From positions 1,550,001 to 1,614,000 of the forward strand of contig CAVZUK010000003.1 in assembly GCA_963778465.1 (NCBI GenBank): a DNA stretch of 64,000 nucleotides, given 5' to 3'. The notes under the pieces were generated by a model, which made no database searches, had not been told where the DNA came from, and saw only the letters and a list, made by a program, of their open reading frames with translations. This document shows positions 33,471 to 42,420 of this stretch, in pieces. Position numbers and translations under genes: made by a program. How positions within the stretch are numbered: position 1 is the stretch's first letter; each line of letters opens with the position of its first letter. The DNA is from CAVZBW01 sp963778465 (GTDB lineage: Bacteria > Actinomycetota > Acidimicrobiia > Acidimicrobiales > RAAP-2).

Positions 33471-33877
33471 ATTCGCTACGAAGGAACCCCTGGGCCACGC
33501 TACCTCGGCCAGCGCAGATCCGAACCTTTCGTCCAGGCGGAGAGAACCACAAGCCGAGGAACAGCGTCGTGCCGATCGGAATGATGATCCAAGTCGCGGT
33601 CTTCCTCTCGTGACGTGATCCCCCCTGACTGCTCAGGGCGTCGGGACCTTGGCGTCGAAGCCGGCGTACTTGACGCTGAAGTAGAAGGCACAGACCAAAC
33701 GGCAGCGGCGGGGACACCAGGGGCCGCCGAAAGCGATGAAAGGCAACCGAAACTCTTTGTCGAGATGAAAGAAAGGCGGAGGGGCGGAGACACCGCCCGA
33801 CGAAGTTCAACAGAGGGCCCGGGTCGCCCGATTTGGCAGCCGCTGGCCGCCAACCAGCGTAAGGAGGCACAGGCCCC
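33471..33877. other. Gap with protein-like fragments on the minus strand
   Basis: About 400 bases without a definable gene. One minus-strand frame ending at 33633 reads FFHLDKEFRLPFIAFGG… and …VCAFYFSVKYAGFDAKVPTP; another reads KTATWIIIPIGTTLFLGLWF, a possible membrane helix. They may be pieces of decayed genes. No start codons or ribosome sites support them. Confidence 0.3.
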
Positions 33878-34825
33878 CTATTCGGGAACCTCCCGGCGAA
33901 CGTCGAGGGCTTCTTTGTCGGGGCGCAACCCCTGGAAGCTCGGGTGTCGCAGGCGCCCGTCCGCAGTCCATTCGGTGAAGGCCACGGCCGCCACGAGCTC
34001 GGGCCGAGCCCAATGCGCGCCCTTCTCCCGAATCGTGTCGAAGAAGGGCGGAGTGGCGACTTCTCTCGAGGCCAGGTCTCGGTGCAACTGCCGCAGGAGG
34101 TCGTTCGTGAACCCCGTACCCACCTTGCCGGCGTAGCGGAGTCGCCGCTCGGCGTCGTAGTACCCGACGAGGATCGCGCCGAGGCCGACTCGCGAGCGCG
34201 TCGGTTCGGTCCAACCGCCGATCACCAGCTCCTGATTGGCGGTGCACTTGAGCTTCCGCCAGTCGGGTGAGCGCCCGCTCCGATACCGCGACTCCGTTCG
34301 CTTCGCAACCAGGCCCTCCCACCCCGACGTGCAGGCACGGTCCAGGAGCTCCGCCGGGTCGCCCTCCAGCGGTCGCACCAAGGAAAGGGGCTGGTGACCG
34401 CGTTCGAGGACGCGGGCGAGCAGCTGCTGGCGCTCGGTCAGCGCGAGTCCCGTCGTGTCGTGCCCGTTCAAGCTGAGAAGGTCGAACACGCAGTAGGTGA
34501 GCTGTTCGGGGTGAGGTGAGCTCTGCAGGAGCGAGAAGCTGGTTTGATCACCGTCGAATGCCACGAGCTCGCCGTCCAGCACGAAGCTCCCCGATGGCAG
34601 GGCAACGAGGGCTTGGACGACTTGTGGGAACCGAGCATTGAACGACAGCCGGTTGCGGGAGAACACCTCGACTTGATCGCCGTTTCGCACCGCGACGCCC
34701 CGCAGCCCGTCGAGCTTTCGCTCGTATTGCCAGCCGACGGGCGCCCGCCGGAGATGGTCCGCGGGCTTGACCAAGGTGGCCAGCATTGGGGGAAGGAACG
34801 TCGCCTCCCGTGGGCTCACCGCCAC
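33878..34825 (-). CDS. ATP-dependent DNA ligase (LigD ligase-domain / LigC type)
   Basis: The ~315-residue enzyme has the adenylation motif YERKLDGLRG (Lys37 nucleophile, KxDGxR), motif III FDLLSLNG, motif IV EGLVAKR and motif V WRKLKC, followed by an OB-fold domain ending near GLRPDKEALDVRREVPE. It resembles the stand-alone ligase domain of LigD used in bacterial end joining. No ku, polymerase or nuclease domain is adjacent. The GTG at 34825 is chosen; open frame continues upstream to 34996 but overlaps the opposing patatin fragment and looks non-native. Confidence 0.85.
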   Translation of the reverse strand: MAVSPREATFLPPMLATLVKPADHLRRAPVGWQYERKLDGLRGVAVRNGDQVEVFSRNRLSFNARFPQVVQALVALPSGSFVLDGELVAFDGDQTSFSLLQSSPHPEQLTYCVFDLLSLNGHDTTGLALTERQQLLARVLERGHQPLSLVRPLEGDPAELLDRACTSGWEGLVAKRTESRYRSGRSPDWRKLKCTANQELVIGGWTEPTRSRVGLGAILVGYYDAERRLRYAGKVGTGFTNDLLRQLHRDLASREVATPPFFDTIREKGAHWARPELVAAVAFTEWTADGRLRHPSFQGLRPDKEALDVRREVPE

Positions 34826-35004
34826 ACGGTATCGAACGCCCCCTCGAGGCGGGCCGAGGACCCGTTGGTGGCGACACCGGCGCTTGTTTGCGCAGATGAC
34901 CGGCAGTACCCTGCTCGAGGACGCGTCGGCTCTACTTTCCTCGAAGCGATTCGGCAATGAGTACCCGGACGGTTCGCCCGTCAGGCCAGGAGGCACGGTT
35001 GGTC

Positions 35005-35148
35005 ATGGAGGCGGATCTTGTGCTCGAGGGAGGCGGCGTGAAGGGAATCGGTCTCGTCGGCGCCCTCTTTGTGCTCGAAGAGAATGGGTGCCAGTTCCAT
35101 CGGGTCGCAGGGACTTCGGTTGCTGCGGCCTCGCCGGACCCGGCCTGA
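35005..35148 (+). pseudogene. Patatin-like phospholipase, N-terminal fragment
   Basis: From ATG 35005 the 47 codons read MEADLVLEGGGVKGIGLVGALFVLEENGCQFHRVAGTSVAA, the start of a patatin domain with the oxyanion-hole GGGVKG and the nucleophile-elbow GTS. The usual GTSxG is altered to GTSVA at the break, and the frame stops seven codons later. The rest of the catalytic domain, including the Asp of the dyad, is absent. A ribosome-like AGGAGGC precedes it. This is a 3'-deleted gene. Confidence 0.6.
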
Positions 35149-35283
35149 AGGCCACCCGCCGGATCTCGACAGATCTGCTCACCACGGATGGGACCGGGAC
35201 AGTCCCGCCACCCCGGCTCATGCCCGCCGATTTGCCCGGACTGGCAGTCGTGGTGATGTGCGATCTGGAAAAGCCGCCGACCG

Positions 35284-35976
35284 TCACTCCTCCACGAGGT
35301 CGGTCGCGGCTCGATTGGAGATGTCGCCCAACCGAGCGAGCTGGCCCGGAGTGAGGTCCGACAGACGCTCGACGACGAGGTCCGCCTGTGCCAGCACCTC
35401 GGGCGGAGGTGGGTACTCCCGGTTCGGTACGGCGACCGTCCGGAGTCCCGCGGCAACGGCTGCGCGGATCCCGTTGGCCGAGTCCTCGATCGCGGCGCAG
35501 GCCGAGGGCGGCTCGCCCAACCGACGGGCGGCTTCGAGATACACATCGGGATGCGGCTTGCCTCGAGCGACCTCTTCGGAGGAGACCGTCACTCCGAACG
35601 CCGGGGTCAGCTCGCTGATCGCGAGCACCGCGTCGATCACGGGCCGGTTGGCCGAGGATGCCAATCCGAGCGGCCAACGGCTCCCAAGGCGAATGACCGC
35701 CTCGCGCGCTCCGGGCAAGAGGGGGAGTGCCCGTCGATAGCGTTCCAGCACAAGTTGCACCACCAGCTCCACGATCCGGCCCACCTCGAGGTCGACGCCG
35801 AGCTCGTCGTGGAGATAGGCCGACCACTCGATCGAACTCATGCCCTGCATGTCGGTCGTGGCTCCCTCACGCCAACGGCCGCCGTGCTGGTCGACGACTT
35901 GTCGCCGGACCTCGTCCCAGACACCCTCGGAGTCCAGGAGCACGCCGTCCAGGTCGAACACCACGGCACGGATCAC
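35284..35976 (-). CDS. HAD-superfamily hydrolase (beta-phosphoglucomutase/phosphatase type)
   Basis: The 230-residue protein has HAD motif I VVFDLDGVLLDSE (Asp8 nucleophile, Asp10), motif II LASSAN, Lys in SSEEVARGKPHPDVYLEAA and motif IV AIEDSANGIRAA. The cap is the small helical type of beta-phosphoglucomutase-like phosphatases. It probably dephosphorylates a sugar phosphate or similar metabolite. The GTG at 35976 gives the conserved N-terminus MIRAVVFDLDG; upstream ATG 36057 would add a non-conserved leader. Confidence 0.87.
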   Translation of the reverse strand: MIRAVVFDLDGVLLDSEGVWDEVRRQVVDQHGGRWREGATTDMQGMSSIEWSAYLHDELGVDLEVGRIVELVVQLVLERYRRALPLLPGAREAVIRLGSRWPLGLASSANRPVIDAVLAISELTPAFGVTVSSEEVARGKPHPDVYLEAARRLGEPPSACAAIEDSANGIRAAVAAGLRTVAVPNREYPPPPEVLAQADLVVERLSDLTPGQLARLGDISNRAATDLVEE

Positions 35977-36070
35977 CGCTTCAGTATGGTGCAGCAGGCG
36001 TGGGGCGAAGGCTTGGGTCGACGTGGCTGCGTCCCGACCCACCCAACTGGAAGCCATCCGCAGAGACCCT

Positions 36071-36931
36071 TCACCACCAGTGTTCCGTGCCGTCCCCGAG
36101 AACCGCCGCCGCGGCCTCTTCCCAGTCGTGATAGATCCGCGCCTCCGAATCGCCCCAGACGCGATCTGGACCCGGCCTCCATCGGCGGCGCACCACCTCT
36201 CGGTCCTTCAGCTCCTGCGTGAGCTCCACGCCGTCACTGCGCAGCACGCCGATGCGGCGTCTGTTGGGTAGGCCCGAATGGGTCACCGACAGCTCGCAGT
36301 ACCGGTTCACGTCTGCAGGTGAGAGACCGTGTTCCGCCATGCGGTAGCGGAGCAGAAAGCCGTTTGATGCCATCCCGACGAGAACGGCCAGCGCCTCGCC
36401 TCCGGGAAGCACCTCACCCATCACGCCGGGGCGGAGCACGGCGCCGCCCCGGCGAGCGTCGACTGGTCCCATCCCGAAGTAGGGATCGCAGAGCCAGGCG
36501 CCTTCCCCGGAGCCGACGAGAACCGCCGAGTGGAAGTCGACGGTCGGGGCTCCCGGGTCGACCCGGCGAAGGGCGACCACGTCGGCGGTGAGACTGCTCG
36601 ACGCGGTGTTGACCAGGCCCGCGGCGAGTGTCGCCAACGGCCAGCAGGTCCACGACCAGGTGGGGTGCTCCATCCACAGCTCGGCCACGGCGGCGGGATC
36701 GGAGCCGAGAGGCGTCTGCCCCCGCCCCAGGGCCCTCAGCTTTGCCGTCGTCCCCTGAGGGATGAGTGCCCCCATTGCCTCTATGAGCGACGCCACATCC
36801 GAGGTGCTCTCAAGCGAACGGAGGCGTAGTCGCCCCAGGCACTCGTCGGCCAGAGGCCGATCCAAAACGAACACGCTGTCGACCACGTCCTCGAGACCAG
36901 CGTGCAGGGTAGATCGTGCACGCTGATCCAT
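36071..36931 (-). CDS. Hypothetical protein with possible Cys-His-Asp (NAT/transglutaminase-like) triad
   Basis: The 286-residue protein is not assigned to a family with certainty. It has Cys96 in TWSWTCWPLATLAAGLVN, His134 in VDFHSAVLVG and Asp149 in WLCDPYFGMGP, spaced like the catalytic Cys-His-Asp of arylamine N-acetyltransferases and papain-fold transglutaminases (CWxxA…H…D). The C-terminal part (GFLLRYRMAEHGLSPADVNRYCELSVTHSG) echoes the NAT C-terminal domain. The ATG at 36931 is used; open frame further upstream is compositionally a shadow. A NAT-like acyltransferase is the best guess. Confidence 0.65.
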   Translation of the reverse strand: MDQRARSTLHAGLEDVVDSVFVLDRPLADECLGRLRLRSLESTSDVASLIEAMGALIPQGTTAKLRALGRGQTPLGSDPAAVAELWMEHPTWSWTCWPLATLAAGLVNTASSSLTADVVALRRVDPGAPTVDFHSAVLVGSGEGAWLCDPYFGMGPVDARRGGAVLRPGVMGEVLPGGEALAVLVGMASNGFLLRYRMAEHGLSPADVNRYCELSVTHSGLPNRRRIGVLRSDGVELTQELKDREVVRRRWRPGPDRVWGDSEARIYHDWEEAAAAVLGDGTEHWW

Positions 36932-37172
36932 TCCTCGATGGGGTGACCTCAGGATGGCACGTCGTGAGCGAGCACGAGATCCAGTCCGGCCGCAGGCCCT
37001 TCCGAGTCCGGAACCGTCTTCGATTGGGCACCCGAAGCCCTCTCCGACCTCGAAGGCCACGGCCGACCTCGAAGACCTCCGCCGACCCGATGGCGTGCTC
37101 GAATGGAGCGGTCTTGCCGATTTCTGGCCCTCCGGAGAGAGCATCGACACCCTGGACCCACTGGCCCGAGCG

Positions 37173-37823
37173 TCAGTGACCGACGCCGGCTCGAGGATAG
37201 GGACGGGAAGGGACTTCAGGGCGAGGCCTCGCGCTTGCGCAGACGGAGTCCTTGACGCACCCCTCGCTCGGATTCCGCGGCGCCACAGGCGGGGGGATGA
37301 TGGCCCGCAGAGCGGTGACCTCTCCGTGAGGGTCGAGCTGCACGTGGCCCTCGGCCGGTCCTGCCAGCCGGAGGGCGAGTCCGATCTGTCCGCGAAGAAC
37401 GATCGCCTCGAAGGTCCTCGAGCCCCTGGCGCACGCCGCCCGCACAAGTCCTCTGAGCAGTTGGGTGCCGATTCCGCCGCTCTGATAGGCGTCCTCGACG
37501 AGGAGGCCCAACTCACCTGAACAGGGCTCGGTCTGGCACCACGATCCGACGCCGACGATGCGCTCGTGTGGGCGGTCGATCGCAACGAGGTTGATGCGCT
37601 CGTCCGCATGCGCCACGACGCTGTCGACGAAACCCTTCGGAAGACCAGGAACGCCCGAGTGGAATCGCTGCGCCAAGCTCTTCTTGCTGCACCGTCTGCC
37701 CATGGCACCGATCGCAGCAGCGTCAGTCGGACGAGCAAGACGATAGAGAACCTCCCGACGGCGTCCGCTGCCGGAGTCTGGCCGGTCGTGAGTGTCGATG
37801 ATCTGCGTTCGCCGGGTCTCCAT
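37173..37823 (-). CDS. GNAT-family N-acetyltransferase
   Basis: The 216-residue protein has a GNAT fold with the acetyl-CoA loop VEDAYQSGGIGTQLLRGLVRAA and the preceding strand GELGLLVED. The N-terminal segment YRLARPTDAAAIGAMGRRCSKKSLAQRFHSG resembles the acetyltransferase domains attached to acyl-CoA synthetases and some actinobacterial protein acetyltransferases. The last 30 residues are Pro/Arg-rich. The acceptor is unknown. Confidence 0.8.
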   Translation of the reverse strand: METRRTQIIDTHDRPDSGSGRRREVLYRLARPTDAAAIGAMGRRCSKKSLAQRFHSGVPGLPKGFVDSVVAHADERINLVAIDRPHERIVGVGSWCQTEPCSGELGLLVEDAYQSGGIGTQLLRGLVRAACARGSRTFEAIVLRGQIGLALRLAGPAEGHVQLDPHGEVTALRAIIPPPVAPRNPSEGCVKDSVCASARPRPEVPSRPYPRAGVGH

Positions 37824-37840
37824 CGGGAGGGGATACGAAC

Positions 37841-38302
37841 GTGAGGCGGGTTCGGATCTATCCGCAGCCGCAGGACCGTCGGAGGGGTCGGCGGCTTTCG
37901 CCGCGCAAGTGGATGGCCGAGGTCACCATTCGGCTCACACCTCGGTGTCGTTTTCCCTGGCGGTACCTTTTAATCTGGTCAGACGTCAGACCCGACGATG
38001 CTGAGCGAGCGGAGGCGAAGGAAGTGGCGCACACTGCGATCTGCGATGCCTGCGATGTCGTCTCGGAGCACCCCACGGAGGTCGAAGCCAACGCTTGGGT
38101 CTTTGTCCACGCCAGGGAGGTGCACAACACGGTCCTCGAGGAGGCTGACGTCATGGACCTGGCAGACGGCCGCACGGAGACGTTCATCTGGCCCCGAAAC
38201 CTGTCGCTCGACGCCGACTCTCAAGAGGAGGCGATGGTTCGGACTCGACGACGTGCCTCGACGACCTCTTATGCGTTCATGAGAAAGGTGAGGTCGGCGT
38301 AA
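37841..38302 (+). CDS. Hypothetical protein
   Basis: An open frame of ~153 codons in which the part from about 37920 onward has the high third-position GC of real genes. It includes TAICDACDVVSEHPTEVEANAWVFVHAREVHN, with a CxxC pair that could be half of a zinc ribbon, and a Glu/Asp-rich middle. No family is recognised. The true start is uncertain: the position given is the frame's first start, and an ATG at about 37912 is an alternative. Confidence 0.45.
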   Translation: MRRVRIYPQPQDRRRGRRLSPRKWMAEVTIRLTPRCRFPWRYLLIWSDVRPDDAERAEAKEVAHTAICDACDVVSEHPTEVEANAWVFVHAREVHNTVLEEADVMDLADGRTETFIWPRNLSLDADSQEEAMVRTRRRASTTSYAFMRKVRSA

Positions 38303-38376
38303 GGAGGCCGTGGCGCCCCTGCCCAGATAGGCCGTAGCAGAGACCACCCGCCAGGCGGAACGTCCATGGTGCCCAC

Positions 38377-38847
38377 TCAGGTCCCCCGGTCGAGGGACGG
38401 GACCACCTCGCGCCACATTGCGACGTGCGGCCCAATCTCGGGGTCGACCCACGATTTCCCGCGAGTGGCGAACCCGGAGCGCTCGTAGAACGACACGGCC
38501 GGGACCCTTGCGTTGCACCAGAGCAGTCCTCCACCCCTTGCGGCAACGTGAGCGATGACGGCCCCGAGCACCTGAGCCCCGATGCCGTGTCCTCGCAGAT
38601 CCTCTCGGGTCGCCATGCCCCGCAGGCGCCATGCAGCGGCCGTCGTGCCCGGCCATGGCGCCGGTTCACGTCGGACCGTTGCCGTCCCGACCACTTCGCC
38701 GGTCACGGTTCGGGCTGCCAGGTGGCAGGTGTCGGGATCGTCGTCACCTGGAAATGCCAGCTGATCGAGCCTCTCGTGCGGCCGCAAGACGTCGTGGCGC
38801 AGTGGGAAGGTGGTGATCGCCGGTACCGGCTCGACGCGTACCTCCAC
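38377..38847 (-). CDS. GNAT-family N-acetyltransferase
   Basis: The ~156-residue protein starts VEVRVEPVPAITTFPLRHDVLRPHE at GTG 38847 and has the acetyl-CoA-binding loop MATREDLRGHGIGAQVLGAVIAHV and the C-terminal strand-turn VPAVSFYERSGFATRGKSW. It belongs to the small, soluble ElaA/PhnO-like GNAT group. The frame is open to 38925, but the conserved N-terminus begins at the GTG. The substrate is unknown. Confidence 0.8.
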   Translation of the reverse strand: MEVRVEPVPAITTFPLRHDVLRPHERLDQLAFPGDDDPDTCHLAARTVTGEVVGTATVRREPAPWPGTTAAAWRLRGMATREDLRGHGIGAQVLGAVIAHVAARGGGLLWCNARVPAVSFYERSGFATRGKSWVDPEIGPHVAMWREVVPSLDRGT

Positions 38848-38943
38848 AGCGGCACCGTAGCCGTGGGCCCACGCCGTCCTTCCCCGGGAAGGCCCCGACT
38901 CGGTGGGATCTGTTCGACGAGACACCGAGCGTCGCCTCGGTAC

Positions 38944-41476
38944 CTACCCGATCGGCTGATGCGCCATCGCGGGAGGCTCGCGGCCACCGAAGAGCCAACC
39001 CACGGCCGCCGCGAGCGCTGGCATGCCCACGAGGATCAGGAGAAGGTCGGCGACGGGAACGTTCCCGAGTGCGGCGATCCCGCCGTTGAGCGAGTTGCCC
39101 CGGAGCCACCCGATCACGCCGACGTAGCCACCGATCGTCCCGAGGAGCGCCCCGAGGAAGCCGAGCCCACCGGCGGTCACGGCGGTCAGTGTGCGTCGAG
39201 TGAAGGTCGAGGCGCCGGTGGCGGTGAGGGTGCGAAGATCGCTCGCCGTCTCGCTCCGGACGAGACCCACCGACATGCCGAGGACGCCGAGCGCGATCAC
39301 GATCCCGAAGATCGTCGCCCAGGAGATGACGGCAGAAGAGGACGGTGCGTCGTTCTTCGACTCGACCGAGAGCTGCGTCGTCGAGGCGGCGTGCTCGGCG
39401 CTCCTGATCTGCACGGCCGTGAATGGCTGGGATCCCACGATCAGCCAATCCGCCGTGCTCTCGGCGATGTGAAGCTCGCGCATCGCGTGCTCGGTGACCA
39501 CGGTGTTCGGCGCAGAGGTTCCCGTCGGAAGCGCGCCGATCTCTTGGACTACGGGGTTGGGAATGCACGTCGTTGCTGCCGTGCAGGGTGTCGACGGATC
39601 CTCTGGGCCGAACTTTCCGCCCGATCCGTAGTTGAAGTCGAGTCCCGACACACCCGACAGGCCCGGCCTCGAGCTCAAGATATCCGCGTGGGGATCGACC
39701 TCCGAAGGAGCGATTCCGAAGGCCTCGAGCAATTGTGGCGTCGCAACATAGATCGGCCCGTCCCAACTTCGACCGAGATGTGTCCCCATGAATCCCGCGT
39801 TCGGGGTCTCGAGGGCGATGAGTTGCGCCCCGAGCCCCCTGGCGATCGACGCGGCCTGCGTCGCGGGCGTCCCCGGGCTCGCAGGTTGTTCGGCGGTCGG
39901 TTGGCCATTCGGGTTGCTCTGGCTCTGTGGGACCGTAGCTCCGGCCGGCGGAGCGTTCGCATGGAGGGCAAGCTGGTTCGAGGCGAGGTTCGGCCCCGCG
40001 TAGTCGAAGACGTTCCCATAGCGGGCAGAGGCGACGAGTACGACGATCACCGCGGCGAGCACCCCGACACTGATCGCCGCCAGCGCCGAGCCCGAGCGGG
40101 CCCGATACCGGGCGAGATCGCGCAGGGCCAAACGGGACGAGATCGGCGCCCGACGGGCCAGCCGCGCGGTGAGCGTCAGCAAGAAGGGCGCGAGCAGGAT
40201 CAGCCCAGGGATGAGGAGGATGATCCCGAGGACGAGCTCTGGGGAACCACCACCCCCGTTGCCGTGGTTCGTGCTGCCCGAGTACCCGAGCAACAAGAAG
40301 GCCGCCACGAGGCAGGCGATACCGGGGATCGCGGAGCGGTGCACCTGACGTGGCGGCGCCGGGCGGCCGGAGAGCGCGGCGACAATGGGAACCTTCGTGA
40401 TCGCCCGGGCCGGTCGTGACGCTGCGATGAAGGCCGCCACGACTGCGAGCACCATCGCTGCGGCGACCACGACCCAGGGAAGGGCGAGCACGCCGATGAC
40501 GTGGTGCGAGCTCTGCTCGAGGCTCGGGCGGTACGCAAGCCAGACGACGAGGCCGAGGATGAAGCCGGCGACGGCACCGACGAGGCCGACAACGGTGCCG
40601 TTCGCCCGCACGACGAGGCGTACGTGGCGGTCGGTTGCGCCCGTCGCCTCGAGCATGCCGATCGAACGGAGCCGGCGCTGCGCGAGCACCGTGAAGCCAC
40701 CCACGGAGACGAGCGTGATGAGCAGCATCCCGAGCACGAGGGCGGCGAGCGAGATCGTCTTCGGGTTGAACGGGTTCGACTGCGCAACGGTGGCCGGAGT
40801 CTGCACATGGTGACCGATCGAGCTGAGCGGCACGCCCGGCAGCGTCGAAGAGCGCGGTGACCTGGGCGGGTCGTGGAACCTGTCCCGGCGCGACGAGGGC
40901 GAATTCATCGAGCAGGCTTTGAGGGTTCTCGACGATTCCGACCACTCGTCGCTCGGCACCCCCTACTCGCCAGGCGCTTCCGACCCTCAAGTGGAAGGCC
41001 GACGCCACCCCGCTCGTCACGGCGACCTCCTTGGCCTCCGCCGGGTAGCGTCCCGAGACGAGGGAGAGCATCGGACCGCCAAAAGGCCCGTGGGGATCCT
41101 GCCCGCGGAGCTGATAGGCATTGATCGATCCCGGGATCGAGAGTGTCTGGTTCTCGATCAGCTGGACCGGCCCGAAACGATGCTCCAGGCCCGCGACCAC
41201 GCTCGCCGCGTGCGCGTCGTAATTCGTGAACGTCACGGCATCTTGCGCCGTCCCGAAGCCGAAAGCTGCCGGTTGGGGTGAGTTCGTCGCAACGGCAGAG
41301 CCGACGATGGTGCCGGCGACGGCAACCGTGATGAGTGCGAAGATCAGGAACTGCTGGCGCCATTCCCGACGGAAGAGCCGCCAGGCCCACCGGACGACGG
41401 CCCGCCGAGCCGCCATGCCCCCCTCGTGCGTCCTCTCGATGGGTGGGCGCCCCAAGGAAATGGCGTCGAGGCTCAT
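38944..41476 (-). pseudogene. FtsX/MacB-type ABC permease, frameshifted
   Basis: The N-terminal part begins at ATG 41476, overlapping the ATPase stop (ATGA), and has the first FtsX helix WAWRLFRREWRQQFLIFALITVAVAGTIVGSAVA and an extracytoplasmic MacB-like domain to VTALFDAAG. At about 40840 the frame moves, and GVPLSSIGHHVQTPATVAQSNPFNP… carries on through the remaining helices to a Gly-rich C-terminus. Total length is not a multiple of three, consistent with a single-base indel. Joined, it would be an ~840-residue duplicated FtsX permease. Either the exporter is dead or this is a sequencing error. Confidence 0.8.
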
Positions 41477-42189
41477 GACGGCGACTGCCGGACCCACGTG
41501 GCGTCCGGCACCGAAGCCGACCCGTTCCCGACGCGCCCGTCGCGGAGGAACACCACCCGATCGGCCCAGGATGCGAGTTGCGCGTCGTGGGTCACGACGA
41601 CCGCGGCGACGCCTTGCTTGCACGCAGCGACGACCATTCGCATGACGGCCTCGCCGTTCGTCGAGTCGAGGGCCCCGGACGGTTCGTCGGCGAGGACGAG
41701 ATGCCGCTCGCCCACGACCGCCCGCGCGATCGCCACGCGCTGGCGTTCACCGCCCGAGAGCTGGTCGGGGAAGTGGGTTGCCCGGTCGGTCAGGCCGAGC
41801 TCGTCGAGGACGGTCATGGCTACGCCCTGGGCTCTTCTCGCCCCGACGCCGTCGAGCTCGAGGGGGAGCGAGACGTTCTCCGCGGCGGTCAGCCCTGGGA
41901 GCAGGTTGAAGTCCTGGAACACGTAGCCGACGCTTCGCCGCCGCAGTCGCGCCTTGTCGTTTCGCGACATGCGAGACAGCGCCCTCCCGTCGATGAGGAC
42001 GTCTCCACTCGTGGGCGTCTCGAGGCTCCCGGCGATCGTGAGGAGCGTCGACTTGCCCGAGCCGCTCGGCCCCATGACGGCCACGAGGGAGCCGGCGTCG
42101 ACCGTGAGGTCGATGTCCTGCAGGGCGTGGACCTCGGTCGTCCCGTCGCCATAGCTCTTGGAGATTCGCTGCAGCTCGAGGAGGCTCAT
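41473..42189 (-). CDS. LolD/MacB-type ABC transporter ATPase
   Basis: The 238-residue ATPase has Walker A GPSGSGKST, signature LSGGERQRVAIARA, Walker B LVLADEPSGALD and switch His in VTHDAQLA. This is the MacB/FtsE class that pairs with FtsX-type permeases to move lipids, peptides or drugs. It overlaps the permease gene by ATGA. The ATG at 42189 gives the conserved start; one four codons upstream (42201) is an alternative. The promoter region contains a perfect palindrome at 42212-42226. Confidence 0.9.
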   Translation of the reverse strand: MSLLELQRISKSYGDGTTEVHALQDIDLTVDAGSLVAVMGPSGSGKSTLLTIAGSLETPTSGDVLIDGRALSRMSRNDKARLRRRSVGYVFQDFNLLPGLTAAENVSLPLELDGVGARRAQGVAMTVLDELGLTDRATHFPDQLSGGERQRVAIARAVVGERHLVLADEPSGALDSTNGEAVMRMVVAACKQGVAAVVVTHDAQLASWADRVVFLRDGRVGNGSASVPDATWVRQSPS

Positions 42190-42211
42190 GTCCGCCACCA
42201 TTTCTTTCGGT

Positions 42212-42226
42212 ACATACTGAGTATGT
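42212..42226. promoter_or_regulatory. Perfect 7-1-7 palindrome at the ABC operon promoter
   Basis: ACATACTGAGTATGT, arms ACATACT/AGTATGT around one base, starts 10 bases upstream of the first possible ATPase start (42201). Position and symmetry suit a repressor dimer, such as a PadR or TetR protein, but no regulator gene is adjacent. Confidence 0.5.
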
Positions 42227-42420
42227 TAGAGGTAGGTACCCACCAAAATCAAGCGCTCACTTCCCGATGCGGCGCGCCACGAGTGGTGCAGCGGTGCCGT
42301 CTGGAGCCGTCCGGATCCTTCGAGGTGGTCACGTGGTCGTCCGCGCCATCCGAGGGGCTCCCAGGGCGGCGTCGGAAGGGACCGACTCCTACGATGATGC
42401 CGGTGACGCCCCCAGAGCCC

